DNA of 64,000 bases, from assembly GCF_030063205.1 (NCBI RefSeq), contig NZ_JASISQ010000002.1, positions 372,001 to 436,000 on the forward strand, given 5' to 3'. The notes beneath the pieces were generated by a model. The model was not told the origin of the DNA, made no database searches, and worked only from the letters and a program-made list of their open reading frames with translations. Numbering within the stretch: the first letter of the stretch is position 1; each line of letters starts with the position of its first letter. Shown here one piece after another: positions 52,407 to 60,830 of this stretch. Origin of the DNA: Arthrobacter antibioticus (GTDB lineage: Bacteria > Actinomycetota > Actinomycetes > Actinomycetales > Micrococcaceae). The position numbers and the translations under genes are program-made.

Positions 52407-53347
52407 CTCTTTACAATATGCGAAGTGTGCCTGGTTTTCCCCTGTAAGGGTTCTGTGACCGGTGAATCCAGCCCGCCACCAGTGACAAAACCGGCTACCT
52501 GAGCTAAGCCGTCACCGTGACGACGGCCAAAGATGTGGAATGTGAGAGGTGCCTGTGAACTCCACTGATCGTTAACCCAGACGGTGACACCTGCGTATGC
52601 TGGACGGGCTTGGGAAACCAGGGACTCGAGTGTGTTTGCCAGCTCCAGCAGTGCCATCGGGTCCATGGGGTCCAGGGTGGCAAGGGCAGTCCGGGGCTGC
52701 GCGGTCCAATGCCCTCCCTGGAACGGTGTACCGGGGAGGGCGCGGACCGGCTCAATACAAAATGGACGATCCGCCCACCCGGCATGTTCCCCTGTAGGTC
52801 CAAGGTCCGTTGGAAGTTCTTGGCCCGAGGATTCGGCAGAAGGCGCTGAGGCACTATCCGAGTCAGGACCGGGGCCTTGGGAGGAACTAGTGCCTTCTTG
52901 CCAGCTGCGCAGCGCCTCATCCAGTGTGCGGGTTTCTCCTACTCTCAAGCGTTGGTGCGCTGGCAGGCGAAGGGCGGAAGCCGCCGTCGTGCCTTCAGGC
53001 AGAGAGAAGAACAGGTGCAGGGTTGGTGTGGAAGTTTCGGCGAGCGGTTCGCCCACGGCGTCACCAACGGGCTGCCAGTTCAGTGCAATATAGAGCTGTG
53101 CGGCTGTTGCGCCGGCAATCTCGCATAGGGCGCGGCGCAGATGAGCATAGCAGCGCAGGAGATCGGCTGCGGATTCCGTGCCGAACTCGATGGAAGGGTC
53201 ATTGAGCCGAAGCACATAATGGCCCTGCGTCAAGGGAAAACCGGGGCGTCGGGCGCTCCAGAACGTAGAGGAGTGCAGGTGCGTGCGAATCGGTGCCAAG
53301 GCAATCCCTCCCAGTGGATAGGCGCACCATCGATGCCCTGCCAGCAT
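52403..53347 (-). CDS. Unrecognised protein, possible HIT-superfamily relative
   Basis: 314 residues. The first 130 residues (GHYVLRLNDPSIEF, LRCYAHLRRALCEIAG, then ALNWQPVGDAVGEPL and PTLHLFFSLP) recall the layout of HIT-fold nucleotidyltransferases, but the HxHxH active site is not intact. A Ser/Pro-rich linker (about 155-185) leads to a second domain ending VTVWVNDQWSSQAPLTFHIF and RRHGDG, which looks like a second half of the same type. No catalytic assignment can be made. It is translationally coupled to the ankyrin gene. The divergent neighbour is the htpX-like gene. Confidence 0.65.
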   Translation of the reverse strand: MLAGHRWCAYPLGGIALAPIRTHLHSSTFWSARRPGFPLTQGHYVLRLNDPSIEFGTESAADLLRCYAHLRRALCEIAGATAAQLYIALNWQPVGDAVGEPLAETSTPTLHLFFSLPEGTTAASALRLPAHQRLRVGETRTLDEALRSWQEGTSSSQGPGPDSDSASAPSAESSGQELPTDLGPTGEHAGWADRPFCIEPVRALPGTPFQGGHWTAQPRTALATLDPMDPMALLELANTLESLVSQARPAYAGVTVWVNDQWSSQAPLTFHIFGRRHGDGLAQVAGFVTGGGLDSPVTEPLQGKTRHTSHIVKR

Positions 53348-53415
53348 AACTCAAGTGGTTAGCCAGCTTGGCCAGCTTGTACAGTTTAGAAACTACTAGT
53401 GAAAGTGACGTGGGC

Positions 53416-54282
53416 GTGCACAGGCATTTCAACGGATTGAAGACAGCAGCTCTCTTTGGCGTGCTGTGGGCGGTTCTGCTTGGTATTGGCGCCATCATTG
53501 CTGCAGGAACCCGCAGTACCGTGCCGCTGTGGATTTTTGCGTTAATTGGCGTTGGCACCACCGCCTACGGCTACTGGAATAGTGAGAAAATCGCTATCCG
53601 TTCTATGCAGGCCTACCCAGTGAATGAGGCACAAGCTCCTGGGATCTACCGGATAGTTCGCGAACTATCGGCTAAAGCCAACCAGCCCATGCCGGCCATT
53701 TATCTTTCCCCAACGCAGGCACCCAATGCTTTTGCCACTGGACGAAATCCTAAAAATGCTGCAGTTTGTTGTACTGAAGGCATCCTCAACCTTCTTGACG
53801 AGCGCGAGCTGCGAGGGGTGCTGGGGCACGAATTGACGCATGTTTATAACCGCGATATCTTGACGTCCTCAGTCGCGGCGGCAGTTGCTGGTGTAATTAC
53901 ATCAGTGGCCCAGATGATGCTTTTCTTTGGCGGGAATCGCCGCAATGCCAACCCGATTGCCATGATCGCCATGGCATTACTGGCGCCGCTGGCGGCATCC
54001 ATGATTCAACTAGCGATCAGCCGCACCCGCGAGTACGACGCCGATGAAGATGGTGCCACTTTGACTGATGATCCGCTGGCGCTGGCCTCCGCCCTGCGCA
54101 AACTGGAGCTAGGCGTGCAGCGGGCACCGCTGCCCGAAGAACAAAAATTAGTTAATACCAGCCACCTCATGATCGCCAACCCTTTCAAGAATGGCGGGGC
54201 TAAGAAACTCTTTTCCACCCACCCTCCCATGGCTGAACGGATAGCGCGTCTGGAGAAGATGGCCGGGCGAGAACTGCATTAA
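53416..54282 (+). CDS. htpX: M48-family zinc metalloprotease (HtpX-like)
   Basis: 288 residues. Zinc motif HELTH (H138, E139, H142) in GVLGHELTHVYNRD, third ligand region SRTREYDADEDG, hydrophobic segments near the N-terminus (LFGVLWAVLLGIGAIIAAG) and mid-protein. It is a membrane protease involved in quality control. GTG 53416 gives MHRHFNGLKTAALFG, which matches usual HtpX starts; GTG 53410 is two codons earlier. No Shine-Dalgarno is seen; a TACTAGT element lies at 53394-53400. Confidence 0.88.
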   Translation: MHRHFNGLKTAALFGVLWAVLLGIGAIIAAGTRSTVPLWIFALIGVGTTAYGYWNSEKIAIRSMQAYPVNEAQAPGIYRIVRELSAKANQPMPAIYLSPTQAPNAFATGRNPKNAAVCCTEGILNLLDERELRGVLGHELTHVYNRDILTSSVAAAVAGVITSVAQMMLFFGGNRRNANPIAMIAMALLAPLAASMIQLAISRTREYDADEDGATLTDDPLALASALRKLELGVQRAPLPEEQKLVNTSHLMIANPFKNGGAKKLFSTHPPMAERIARLEKMAGRELH

Positions 54283-54397
54283 ATCCTGCTCCGCGGCTCA
54301 CGCATCCGCACTACTTGGCCACTGCTTTAGATTGACTACGGCGCCTCTGGTTGCCGGGGCTCGCACGCAGGTCAGCACAGTAGGACAGAATAGAGGC

Positions 54398-55114
54398 ATG
54401 CGACTGATTTTGATTAGGCACGGCCAAACACCCAACAACGTCCGTAGTCTTTTAGACACCGCGGTCCCGGGGCCCGGATTAACGCTTTTGGGTGAGGCTC
54501 AGGCAGCGGCTGTCCCTGCGGCCGTGGCACATCAAAGCATTGACGCTTTGTATATATCCAATTTAACCCGCACAGCCCTGACAGCAGCCCCGCTTGCCGC
54601 GGAACGTCGCCTTGCTCCTTTAGTTAGGGACGGGTTGCGTGAAATCAGTGCTGGCAGCCTTGAACTCAAAGGCGATATAGCCTCCATCGAGGAATACCTG
54701 CGTGCCGTGAAATCCTGGCTCAGCGGCGACTTATCAGCACGGATGCCCGGGGCCGACAGCGGGTTTGAAGTATTGGAGAGGTTTGACGCAGTGGTGGAGG
54801 AGGCCGCCACCCATGAAACCGTAGCGATGGTCAGTCATGGGGCCATGATTCGTTTTTGGGCTGGTTACCGCGGCATAAACATCGACTGGTCTGATAAGAA
54901 ATTCCACGATCTCTCCAACACTGGAATTGTCACCCTCGATGGGGAGCCCACTGGTAGCAACACACCGGGTGGCTGGAAAATCCAGTCCTGGCAAGGTGCA
55001 CCGGCCGGGGGGTTGAGCGGATTGGATGCTGACGGACCAACGGCCGAGCTCACTACCGACGCGCTCACCGAGGTAGGCAAACGATTCAGCACTCATGGAG
55101 TTGAAGAACATTAA
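54398..55114 (+). CDS. Histidine phosphatase (phosphoglycerate-mutase-like)
   Basis: 238 residues. N-terminal LILIRHGQT with H8, and SHG with H147, the catalytic pair of the histidine phosphatase superfamily; SNLTRTALTAAPLA is the usual substrate-phosphate region. The substrate is not predictable. ATG 54398 is chosen as the start of the fold; a near-consensus CAGAAT lies six bases before it. The last 20 bases overlap the sensor kinase gene, suggesting an operon. Confidence 0.85.
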   Translation: MRLILIRHGQTPNNVRSLLDTAVPGPGLTLLGEAQAAAVPAAVAHQSIDALYISNLTRTALTAAPLAAERRLAPLVRDGLREISAGSLELKGDIASIEEYLRAVKSWLSGDLSARMPGADSGFEVLERFDAVVEEAATHETVAMVSHGAMIRFWAGYRGINIDWSDKKFHDLSNTGIVTLDGEPTGSNTPGGWKIQSWQGAPAGGLSGLDADGPTAELTTDALTEVGKRFSTHGVEEH

Positions 55115-56465
55115 GGACAAGAAGCATGGGGGAGCAGGGGCTTCCTCAGATGGCACGGGTTCCGCGACTGGCGCTATGACTAGTACCGCGGCGTCAGGGG
55201 CTTTCCACACACCAACACCGTTCACCACAGTCAATTTATGGCGGTTGAAAGGGATTAGTTGGGTGTGGCTGGGCACAGCTGCCGTGTGTATTGCGCTCCT
55301 GGCTGTTGGCGCACCGCTGAATATGAGCCTGTACGGCATGGCCCTGCCTTTTGCCTTGGGCATGTCGATCCTGCATTCAGCATCACTGGGTCTAACAGCT
55401 GCCCGTCCTGTAGCCGGAGTGCTTGTTTCGCTGATACCCATGAGCGTCCTGCCGCTGGTCTCTGATCCAGTAGGGGCAGCTCCCATGCCTTTTAGTGTGA
55501 TCGCCATGATTACCCAAGTCCTGGTGATTTGTGTGGCCGGGCTCCGGACACACTGGATGGTTCCGGCCGCTGGGTGGCTGGCGAGCGTGGTGGTTGGTGT
55601 TGGGTCAAACTACCTGACGATGCCGGGTGTGCAGTCTGATGGAGCCCAGAACAATGTGGTCATTTTCGCGGCTGTCTCTGGCGGGCTCATGGTCGCGGCC
55701 GTTGTGGCCCAACAATGGCAACATCTACGGGCGGAACTCGCTGCGGAAAGAAATGTCAGTGCCGAGGAGCAGTCACGACGCAGGCTGGCCGAGGAACGCA
55801 CACGCATTGCTCGCGAACTTCATGACGTGGTGGCGCACGGTATGTCAGTTGTTGTGGTGCAAGCAACCACGGCCAGCTACCGGCACGCCGGGCTCAACGA
55901 TGAACTGAAACAGGAATTCGATGACATTGCGGCCAACTCCCGCCGGGCCATGACTGAGATGCGCAGCATGCTTGGTTCCCTTCGCAACTCTGAAGCCGGC
56001 CGGCAACTGGGCCCACAGCCCACACTGGCCGATCTTCCCCAGCTCTTTGCCTCGGCCAGGTCAGCAGGTGTGAACATCCCCGAACCAGACCTGTCAGAGC
56101 TGGAAAGCCATGACATTGGCGAGGTCATTGCGCTCACCGCCTACAGGATTGTCCAGGAAGCACTCAGCAATGTCATTAGGCATGCACCAGGGGCGACTGC
56201 GCGCGTGCTCTTCACCGTGAATGAAAGCAAGATGAGCGAGAGCAGCCTGTCCGTTTCAGTGGTCAACTCAAGCTCGGACATCGGGGCAGTGATAGCGCAG
56301 CTGGACAAAGGCGCACATGTGGGCCAGGGCTTGATTGGGATGCGTGAGCGCGCCGATATTGTGGGCGGCTCAGTTCATTGCGTGCCAACCACCAATGGCG
56401 GGTTTGCCGTCACAGCCATTCTGCCCATGAACACCACCGACGGCAAGGGAAGTGCCCGGTCATGA
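55095..56465 (+). CDS. Sensor histidine kinase (NarL-type, HisKA_3)
   Basis: 456 residues. Ser/Gly/Thr-rich N-terminus, then five to six hydrophobic segments (about residues 55-210), a phospho-acceptor H243 in RIARELHDVVAHGMSVV, and an HATPase domain with ALSNVIRHAPG and GLIGMRERADIVGG. This is the DesK/LiaS-like class common in actinobacteria. The signal is unknown. It overlaps the preceding phosphatase gene and the response regulator (ATGA). Confidence 0.9.
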   Translation: MELKNIKDKKHGGAGASSDGTGSATGAMTSTAASGAFHTPTPFTTVNLWRLKGISWVWLGTAAVCIALLAVGAPLNMSLYGMALPFALGMSILHSASLGLTAARPVAGVLVSLIPMSVLPLVSDPVGAAPMPFSVIAMITQVLVICVAGLRTHWMVPAAGWLASVVVGVGSNYLTMPGVQSDGAQNNVVIFAAVSGGLMVAAVVAQQWQHLRAELAAERNVSAEEQSRRRLAEERTRIARELHDVVAHGMSVVVVQATTASYRHAGLNDELKQEFDDIAANSRRAMTEMRSMLGSLRNSEAGRQLGPQPTLADLPQLFASARSAGVNIPEPDLSELESHDIGEVIALTAYRIVQEALSNVIRHAPGATARVLFTVNESKMSESSLSVSVVNSSSDIGAVIAQLDKGAHVGQGLIGMRERADIVGGSVHCVPTTNGGFAVTAILPMNTTDGKGSARS

Positions 56466-57136
56466 ACATCAGAGTACTAGTTGTTGACGACCAAGCCATG
56501 GTCCGTGAAGGATTTGCCGCTTTGCTCGGCGCCCAAGACGATATAGACGTGGTGGGACAGGCGGAAAACGGTGCTGTTGCGGTAGAAATGACTGCCATCC
56601 ACCGTCCGGATGTTGTGTTGATGGATGTGCGCATGCCTGTCATGGATGGTCTGGAGGCGACTCGGCAGATCCTCGCAGGTGAAATAAACACACAGGAGGC
56701 CACCACACATGTGCTGATGCTGACAACCTTTGACGTGGATGACTACATTTACGATGCGCTGCGCCTGGGGGCCAGCGGGTTCCTCTTGAAGGACGCGCTC
56801 GCCGGTGAGCTTGTGGCGGCTGTGCGTGTTGTTGCTTCCGGAGAGGCGCTTCTGGCACCATCGGTGACGAAACGGCTGATAGAGCAGTTCGCCGTTTCAA
56901 GAGCCCGGCCGGTCCTTTCCCGGGACAGGCTCGCTGGGCTTACCGACCGTGAGCTTGAAGTGATGACATTGATTGGTCGGGGATTTTCCAACCAAGAGAT
57001 AGCTGACCAACTTTTCATTGCACAACAAACAGTAAAAACGCATGTCAGTAAAATCCTGGCCAAACTGGATCTGCGCGACAGAGTTCAGGCTGTGGTGTTG
57101 GCTTACGACACGGGATTGGTTGAGCCTGGCAGTTAA
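56462..57136 (+). CDS. NarL/FixJ-type response regulator
   Basis: 224 residues. Receiver domain with phospho-acceptor D55 in VVLMDVRMPVMDG and K-containing LKDALAGE; C-terminal LuxR-type helix-turn-helix with LTDRELEVMTLIGRGFSNQE and VKTHVSKILAKLDLRDR. It is cognate to the kinase upstream by overlap. The promoter it controls cannot be seen. The terminator-like hairpin at 57191 follows. Confidence 0.9.
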   Translation: MNIRVLVVDDQAMVREGFAALLGAQDDIDVVGQAENGAVAVEMTAIHRPDVVLMDVRMPVMDGLEATRQILAGEINTQEATTHVLMLTTFDVDDYIYDALRLGASGFLLKDALAGELVAAVRVVASGEALLAPSVTKRLIEQFAVSRARPVLSRDRLAGLTDRELEVMTLIGRGFSNQEIADQLFIAQQTVKTHVSKILAKLDLRDRVQAVVLAYDTGLVEPGS

Positions 57137-57190
57137 ATGATGGCACTTCACGCGAGGGCACGCGCAAGGGGTGCAAGCGATTAAAAACGT

Positions 57191-57239
57191 TTAGCCGCTG
57201 AAAGTTACTCTCAAAAAAGAGGTAAAATTCAGCGGCTAA
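57191..57239. terminator. Terminator-like hairpin between convergent genes
   Basis: 12-base perfect arms (57191-57202 and 57228-57239) with an inner pairing CTCT/AGAG; a run of six T occurs shortly downstream at about 57246-57251. Confidence 0.65.
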
Positions 57240-57290
57240 GCGCTACTTTTTTACGTGGGCGGTGATTGCCCGCCGATATAAACTGGTGGA

Positions 57291-57779
57291 CTAGCGCATG
57301 TTGACGAACTGTAGGTCGGCATCTTCGAACTTACGTAGCATGGACATGACTTCCTGAAGGTCATCGCGGCTCTTGGAGCTCACTCGCAGTTCATCGCCTT
57401 GGATGGTGGACTTGACACCCTTGGGGCCCTCGTCACGAATCAGTTTGTTGATTTTCTTCGCCACGTCCTGGGCGATGCCTTCCTTGATCTCGGCCTCCAG
57501 ACGGTACTCCTTGCCCGATGCGAATGGCTCACCCGCTTCCAGAGACTTCAATGAGATTCCGCGCTTGATCAATTTGGATTCAAAAACATCCATAACAGCC
57601 AGGACGCGCTCCTCAGAGTTGGCTTTCAGGAGAACTTTTTCACCACTGAAGTCGATCTCTGCACCGATGTTCTTGAAGTCATAGCGCTGCGCCACTTCCT
57701 TCTGAGTCTGGTGCAGGGCGTTGGCGACCTCTTGTTTGTCCACTTTACTGACGACGTCGAACGTTGACTCACTAGCCAT
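57291..57779 (-). CDS. yajQ: YajQ-family nucleotide-binding protein
   Basis: 162 residues, the normal length for the family. ESTFDVVSKVDKQEVANAL, RYDFKNIGAEIDFSGEKV and QGDELRVSSKSRDDLQEVM are diagnostic. Family members bind nucleotides or cyclic di-GMP in some species. ATG 57779 has GGAGGA close upstream; the frame beyond it is not conserved. Confidence 0.92.
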   Translation of the reverse strand: MASESTFDVVSKVDKQEVANALHQTQKEVAQRYDFKNIGAEIDFSGEKVLLKANSEERVLAVMDVFESKLIKRGISLKSLEAGEPFASGKEYRLEAEIKEGIAQDVAKKINKLIRDEGPKGVKSTIQGDELRVSSKSRDDLQEVMSMLRKFEDADLQFVNMR

Positions 57780-58030
57780 GATTCCTCCATATGCTGCATA
57801 TTTGACCGGTTGATTTGCCACCAAGCTTAGCGCCCGAGTGCACCAAAGCGAGCAAAGGCCATAAACCGTGCAAGGTACGGATCGGTTGGGAAGCCGGCCA
57901 AAGTCAGGTGGGGAGTCCGTGGCGGGCTCGTTCACAGTTAACTCCGAGGGATCCCGGGGCAATCTCACAGTTGCCATTGGCACAGTAGTTACAGTAGTTG
58001 TTGTTCAGACAACCCGCACTAGGAGCACCG

Positions 58031-58354
58031 ATGACCACCGCTAGGCCTACCGCGCCGACACCAGCCACCGAGGCCAACACGCGCTCAAGGAATAGCAAAA
58101 AAACTGTGGGAACAGCCATTGCTGCCGTCACCTTGGTGGCTGCGACTGTTTTGGGTGGTCCGGGTTTGATCGGTGGAACTGCCGCCGGCCTGGATCCGGC
58201 AAGCATCATCGGATCGCCCACAAATTCGGTGTCCTCCCGGCTCGCCGGGGTTCACGAAGACATGGCCCGTGCCGTGCAGTTGAAACAAGTCACCCCTGAA
58301 CAAGCGTCTTTTCTGGAAAACCAGTTGGTCAAGCGGATTCAAAACCAAGCATAG
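58031..58354 (+). CDS. Small hypothetical secreted or membrane-anchored protein (107 aa)
   Basis: Unrecognised. A polar, Thr/Ala-rich N-terminus of 28 residues (ending NSKKTVG) leads to one hydrophobic segment (TAIAAVTLVAATVLGG), then about 60 residues containing SRLAGVHEDMARAVQLKQVT, a helical stretch. AGGAG lies six bases before ATG 58031. It is divergent from yajQ across about 250 bases with no evident operon partner. Confidence 0.6.
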   Translation: MTTARPTAPTPATEANTRSRNSKKTVGTAIAAVTLVAATVLGGPGLIGGTAAGLDPASIIGSPTNSVSSRLAGVHEDMARAVQLKQVTPEQASFLENQLVKRIQNQA

Positions 58355-58560
58355 AAAGTGACAGCACCCAAGGTTCGTTTTTGATTTCGCGACCAGCACC
58401 ACTTCGTAGTGCCACACACGCGAATTCCAGTAGGTTTGTAGGTCATCACGACGCTCATATGCCCTCGATTCGATTCTTGGGGAAATTCCTTGTATTGTTT
58501 TACTGCTTCCACTTGTTGGGGGCGAAAGCTGAATCTGATGTTTTAGGTTTGGCTGGCCAT

Positions 58561-58645
58561 GGCAGATTACCCGAGTGGCCAAAGGGGGCTGACTGTAAAT
58601 CAGCTGGCAACGCCTTCACTGGTTCGAATCCAGTATCTGCCACCA
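58561..58645 (+). tRNA. tRNA-Tyr (GTA)
   Basis: Class II tRNA. Acceptor GGCAGAT (58561-58567) pairs with ATCTGCC (58635-58641), A discriminator at 58642, encoded CCA at 58643-58645. Anticodon GTA at 58595-58597 in a GCTGA/TCAGC stem. T-loop GTTCGAATC. A weak promoter (TTGTTG 58513, 17-base spacer, TGATGT 58536) may drive it. Confidence 0.95.
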
Positions 58646-58655
58646 AGAATGAGAC

Positions 58656-58697
58656 GTCCGGAACCTTTCGAGAGATCGTTGGGTTCCGGACTTTTTT
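58656..58697 (+). terminator. Intrinsic terminator after tRNA-Tyr
   Basis: Ten-base perfect arms (58656-58665 and 58682-58691), 16-base loop, six T residues to 58697. Confidence 0.82.
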
Positions 58698-58773
58698 GTG
58701 TAACGCAAGGACCTGCGAAGCTATCCATGGGTGCCTGGTTTTCTGTCCGCCGGGAAATTCGGCCAAGTCGAAC

Positions 58774-58779
58774 TACAGT
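58774..58779 (+). promoter_or_regulatory. -10 element of leaderless-type promoter
   Basis: TACAGT, six bases (TAAGGC), then ATG 58786. Confidence 0.6.
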
Positions 58780-58785
58780 TAAGGC

Positions 58786-59544
58786 ATGGAATACGTCGTG
58801 CCCCTGGTCATCTTGCTTGTCATAGTTCTCGTTGTTGTTGTGGGATCCCGACTGTTGGGGCGACGAAGCCGGAGCCTGCCGGCTGCTACAGAAGAGGTGC
58901 GCCCAGATGAGGTGCGCCCAGAAGAGGTGCGCACGGCAGCTCGTGCCCCGGCCCCGGCGCGGAAGCACCCTGACCGGAGCTCGGCTGCCAAGGAACCGGG
59001 ACGTAAGGGTGCACGGTTTGGGCGGGAAATTACTCGAGAAAATGCTGCAGAGGCGGGCGCACTGCTCAGCCCTGAAGCCCACCAGCGCGTCTACTCGCTG
59101 ATTGCCCAGCACCAGGTGCTCAACGCGGTACAGGCTTACCGCAAAGCCACGCGCCTAGGCTTGGGTGAGTCCGCCGCGGCAGTCGCGGCGTTGGCACAAT
59201 TTCCCCAGCCATCTCCCGAACCCGTAATGCCTGTTGTCCCGGAGGGACCGCTGACAGTGGATGACATTGTCAACGCAGCGCCCGAGGCAGGGAAAGTGGA
59301 CCCCAAAGCGGGGGTGAAGCCAGCAAGCGTTCCCGGCGCTTACCGCTACCGGGCCATCGTTGCCAGGGGTGAGGACGTCCGGGAGGTTGCCAGTACGCGC
59401 CTGAATGAGGAGAGCTTCGCGCGGATCCGCGACCTGGCTAGGTCGGGTAATTACGACGCCGCTGCCCGCCTTTTGCGAGACCATGCGGACATTGGCGAGA
59501 CCGAGGCGCAAGAATTTGTAGCCATGATTGGACCCGAAGACTAA
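58786..59544 (+). CDS. Membrane-anchored protein with two L7/L12-like helical repeats
   Basis: 252 residues. N-terminal helix (VPLVILLVIVLVVVVGSRLL), then a charged, Pro/Arg-rich linker with a short EVRP repeat, then two similar helical motifs. The first (about residues 103-137) has LNAVQAYRKATRLGLGESAA, close to the C-terminal domain of ribosomal protein L7/L12. The second (about 217-250) has RSGNYDAAARLLRDHADIGE. Function unknown; a single-pass inner-membrane adaptor is a guess. The start is supported by the promoter geometry. Confidence 0.7.
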   Translation: MEYVVPLVILLVIVLVVVVGSRLLGRRSRSLPAATEEVRPDEVRPEEVRTAARAPAPARKHPDRSSAAKEPGRKGARFGREITRENAAEAGALLSPEAHQRVYSLIAQHQVLNAVQAYRKATRLGLGESAAAVAALAQFPQPSPEPVMPVVPEGPLTVDDIVNAAPEAGKVDPKAGVKPASVPGAYRYRAIVARGEDVREVASTRLNEESFARIRDLARSGNYDAAARLLRDHADIGETEAQEFVAMIGPED

Positions 59545-59658
59545 ACCTCTATCAGTAAACGGGCAATCAGGGTAAAGCAGCAGATGGATGCCAGCGGCTA
59601 GACTGAAGCATCATTGATAGCATGCGGTCAACTGACTGCAATCTCTTCGGGAGAGCCC

Positions 59659-60300
59659 TTGAGCCATTCTGCCTTTTCTAACTTGCCAGCTGTGGGCCGT
59701 GCCATGTTCATAGTAGTCACCGCTTTTACGCTCGTGGTAGCTATGCTGGCTCTTCCAACACGGGCTGAAGCGGCTGCGCCCAGCACCTCGCGTGTCATTA
59801 CTTTCTCTGCAGGTCCGGCGACGGTCGCCAAGGGTAAGACGATTACGCTCATCGCTCAGGTACAGAAGCTCACTGCCAAGACTTGGGTGAATAGTGGCAG
59901 TGTCACAGCGGCCGTTTATTTTGATCCTGATGGCTCAGCTCCGAACAAAGCCATGCAAGCCGTGAAAAGCAGTACCACTGGCTACATCAAAGTTGGCTTC
60001 CCTGCATCTGTCTCAGGTACGTGGACACTGCGTTTACCAACGCAAGGCACGCTCAGGGCATCCGACTCAGGCAAAAGACACGTCAAGGTTGTTTCAGCGT
60101 CCAAGCCCGCACCCAAACCGGGCTCCACAAAACCAGTTAGCAAGTGGAACTGTCCCACATGGGCCCCTATCAAAGGCAATGCTTCCAGTAAGATCTACCA
60201 CCTGAAAGGTCAAAGGTTTTACTTGCGGACCACGCCGGAAATTTGTTTTAGTACCGAAACAGCCGCAAAACAGGCTGGATACCGAAAGTCCAAAGTTTAG
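59659..60300 (+). CDS. Secreted protein with Cys-containing C-terminal domain
   Basis: 213 residues. Signal peptide: a hydrophobic stretch FIVVTAFTLVVAMLALPT followed by AEAAA. The middle is an immunoglobulin-like beta domain (about 45-140). A Pro/Lys linker joins it to a C-terminal domain of about 50 residues with KGNASSKIYHL, PEICFSTE and AGYRKSK, a short module found at the end of other actinobacterial surface proteins. TTG 59659 is preferred for the GGGAGA just upstream and a proper signal length; TTG 59614 is possible. A TAGACT element lies at 59599-59604. Confidence 0.7.
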   Translation: MSHSAFSNLPAVGRAMFIVVTAFTLVVAMLALPTRAEAAAPSTSRVITFSAGPATVAKGKTITLIAQVQKLTAKTWVNSGSVTAAVYFDPDGSAPNKAMQAVKSSTTGYIKVGFPASVSGTWTLRLPTQGTLRASDSGKRHVKVVSASKPAPKPGSTKPVSKWNCPTWAPIKGNASSKIYHLKGQRFYLRTTPEICFSTETAAKQAGYRKSKV

Positions 60301-60315
60301 GCAGTGCAAAATTGT

Positions 60316-60353
60316 AAAAAAGAACGCCCGGTCCAGTTTTGGATCGGACGTTC
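60316..60353 (-). terminator. Terminator for the minus-strand gene at 60372
   Basis: Imperfect 13-base arms (60322-60334 and 60341-60353) with two G-T type mismatches; the A-run at 60316-60321 reads as a T-run on the minus strand. Confidence 0.6.
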
Positions 60354-60371
60354 TGAGACCGTGCTCTAAGA

Positions 60372-60614
60372 TCAGTGGCTCAGCTTTTCACTTTCAAGTA
60401 CAAAGCCATCCTGGTGGTGGATGAGCTGGCGCCCCATGCCTGAGTCGAGTTGGATCCAGAGGCACTGGCGATCGTGGGAGAGCGTCTCCACCCGGCCTGA
60501 CAGGCGCCAGCCACGGCCATTGACCAGCGCCACGGGCTCGTCTTTGGATAGAACCGGCCAGAGATCATGATTCTCAGGGTCAATGAACGAGCGGTGATGG
60601 ATCGGACGTGTCAT
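60372..60614 (-). CDS. Small hypothetical protein (80 aa)
   Basis: Unrecognised soluble protein rich in His, Asp and Trp (TRPIHHRSFIDPENHDLW, then RGWRLSGRVETLSHDRQCLW). AGGAG just upstream of ATG 60614 supports the start. No domain is recognised. A 216-bp gap separates it from the divergent thioredoxin gene. The terminator at 60316 follows it. Confidence 0.65.
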   Translation of the reverse strand: MTRPIHHRSFIDPENHDLWPVLSKDEPVALVNGRGWRLSGRVETLSHDRQCLWIQLDSGMGRQLIHHQDGFVLESEKLSH

Positions 60615-60818
60615 GGTTTCTCCTAGTGTGAAAGTCATCGCTGCTTCCTTTTCTCGTAGTCAACACCGCCAGTATGCGCGCACAAGGTGAATCCGCTGTG
60701 AATTACATGTGTCTATCCATCCAATTTCCCGTGAAACTAGGTAATTTGTGCGTGAAAGTAGATACCGGTGCCCTCACGCGCAGAGCGAAATAGTTGGCCA
60801 TCGCTGATGTCTCTCACG

Positions 60819-60824
60819 TACCGT
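60819..60824 (+). promoter_or_regulatory. -10 element of leaderless thioredoxin promoter
   Basis: TACCGT, six bases (TGCAGC), then ATG 60831; identical hexamer to the ssuA-like gene. Confidence 0.65.
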
Positions 60825-60830
60825 TGCAGC

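Noticed and set aside
52413-52418. TATTGT six bases before the ankyrin ATG as a sure leaderless promoter
   Set aside because: It lies inside the upstream gene, whose stop overlaps the ATG; translational coupling explains the start equally well.
57960-58020. Repeated ACAGTAGTT / TTGTTGTT stretch before the small gene at 58031
   Set aside because: Two short imperfect copies only; could be chance and has no matching function.
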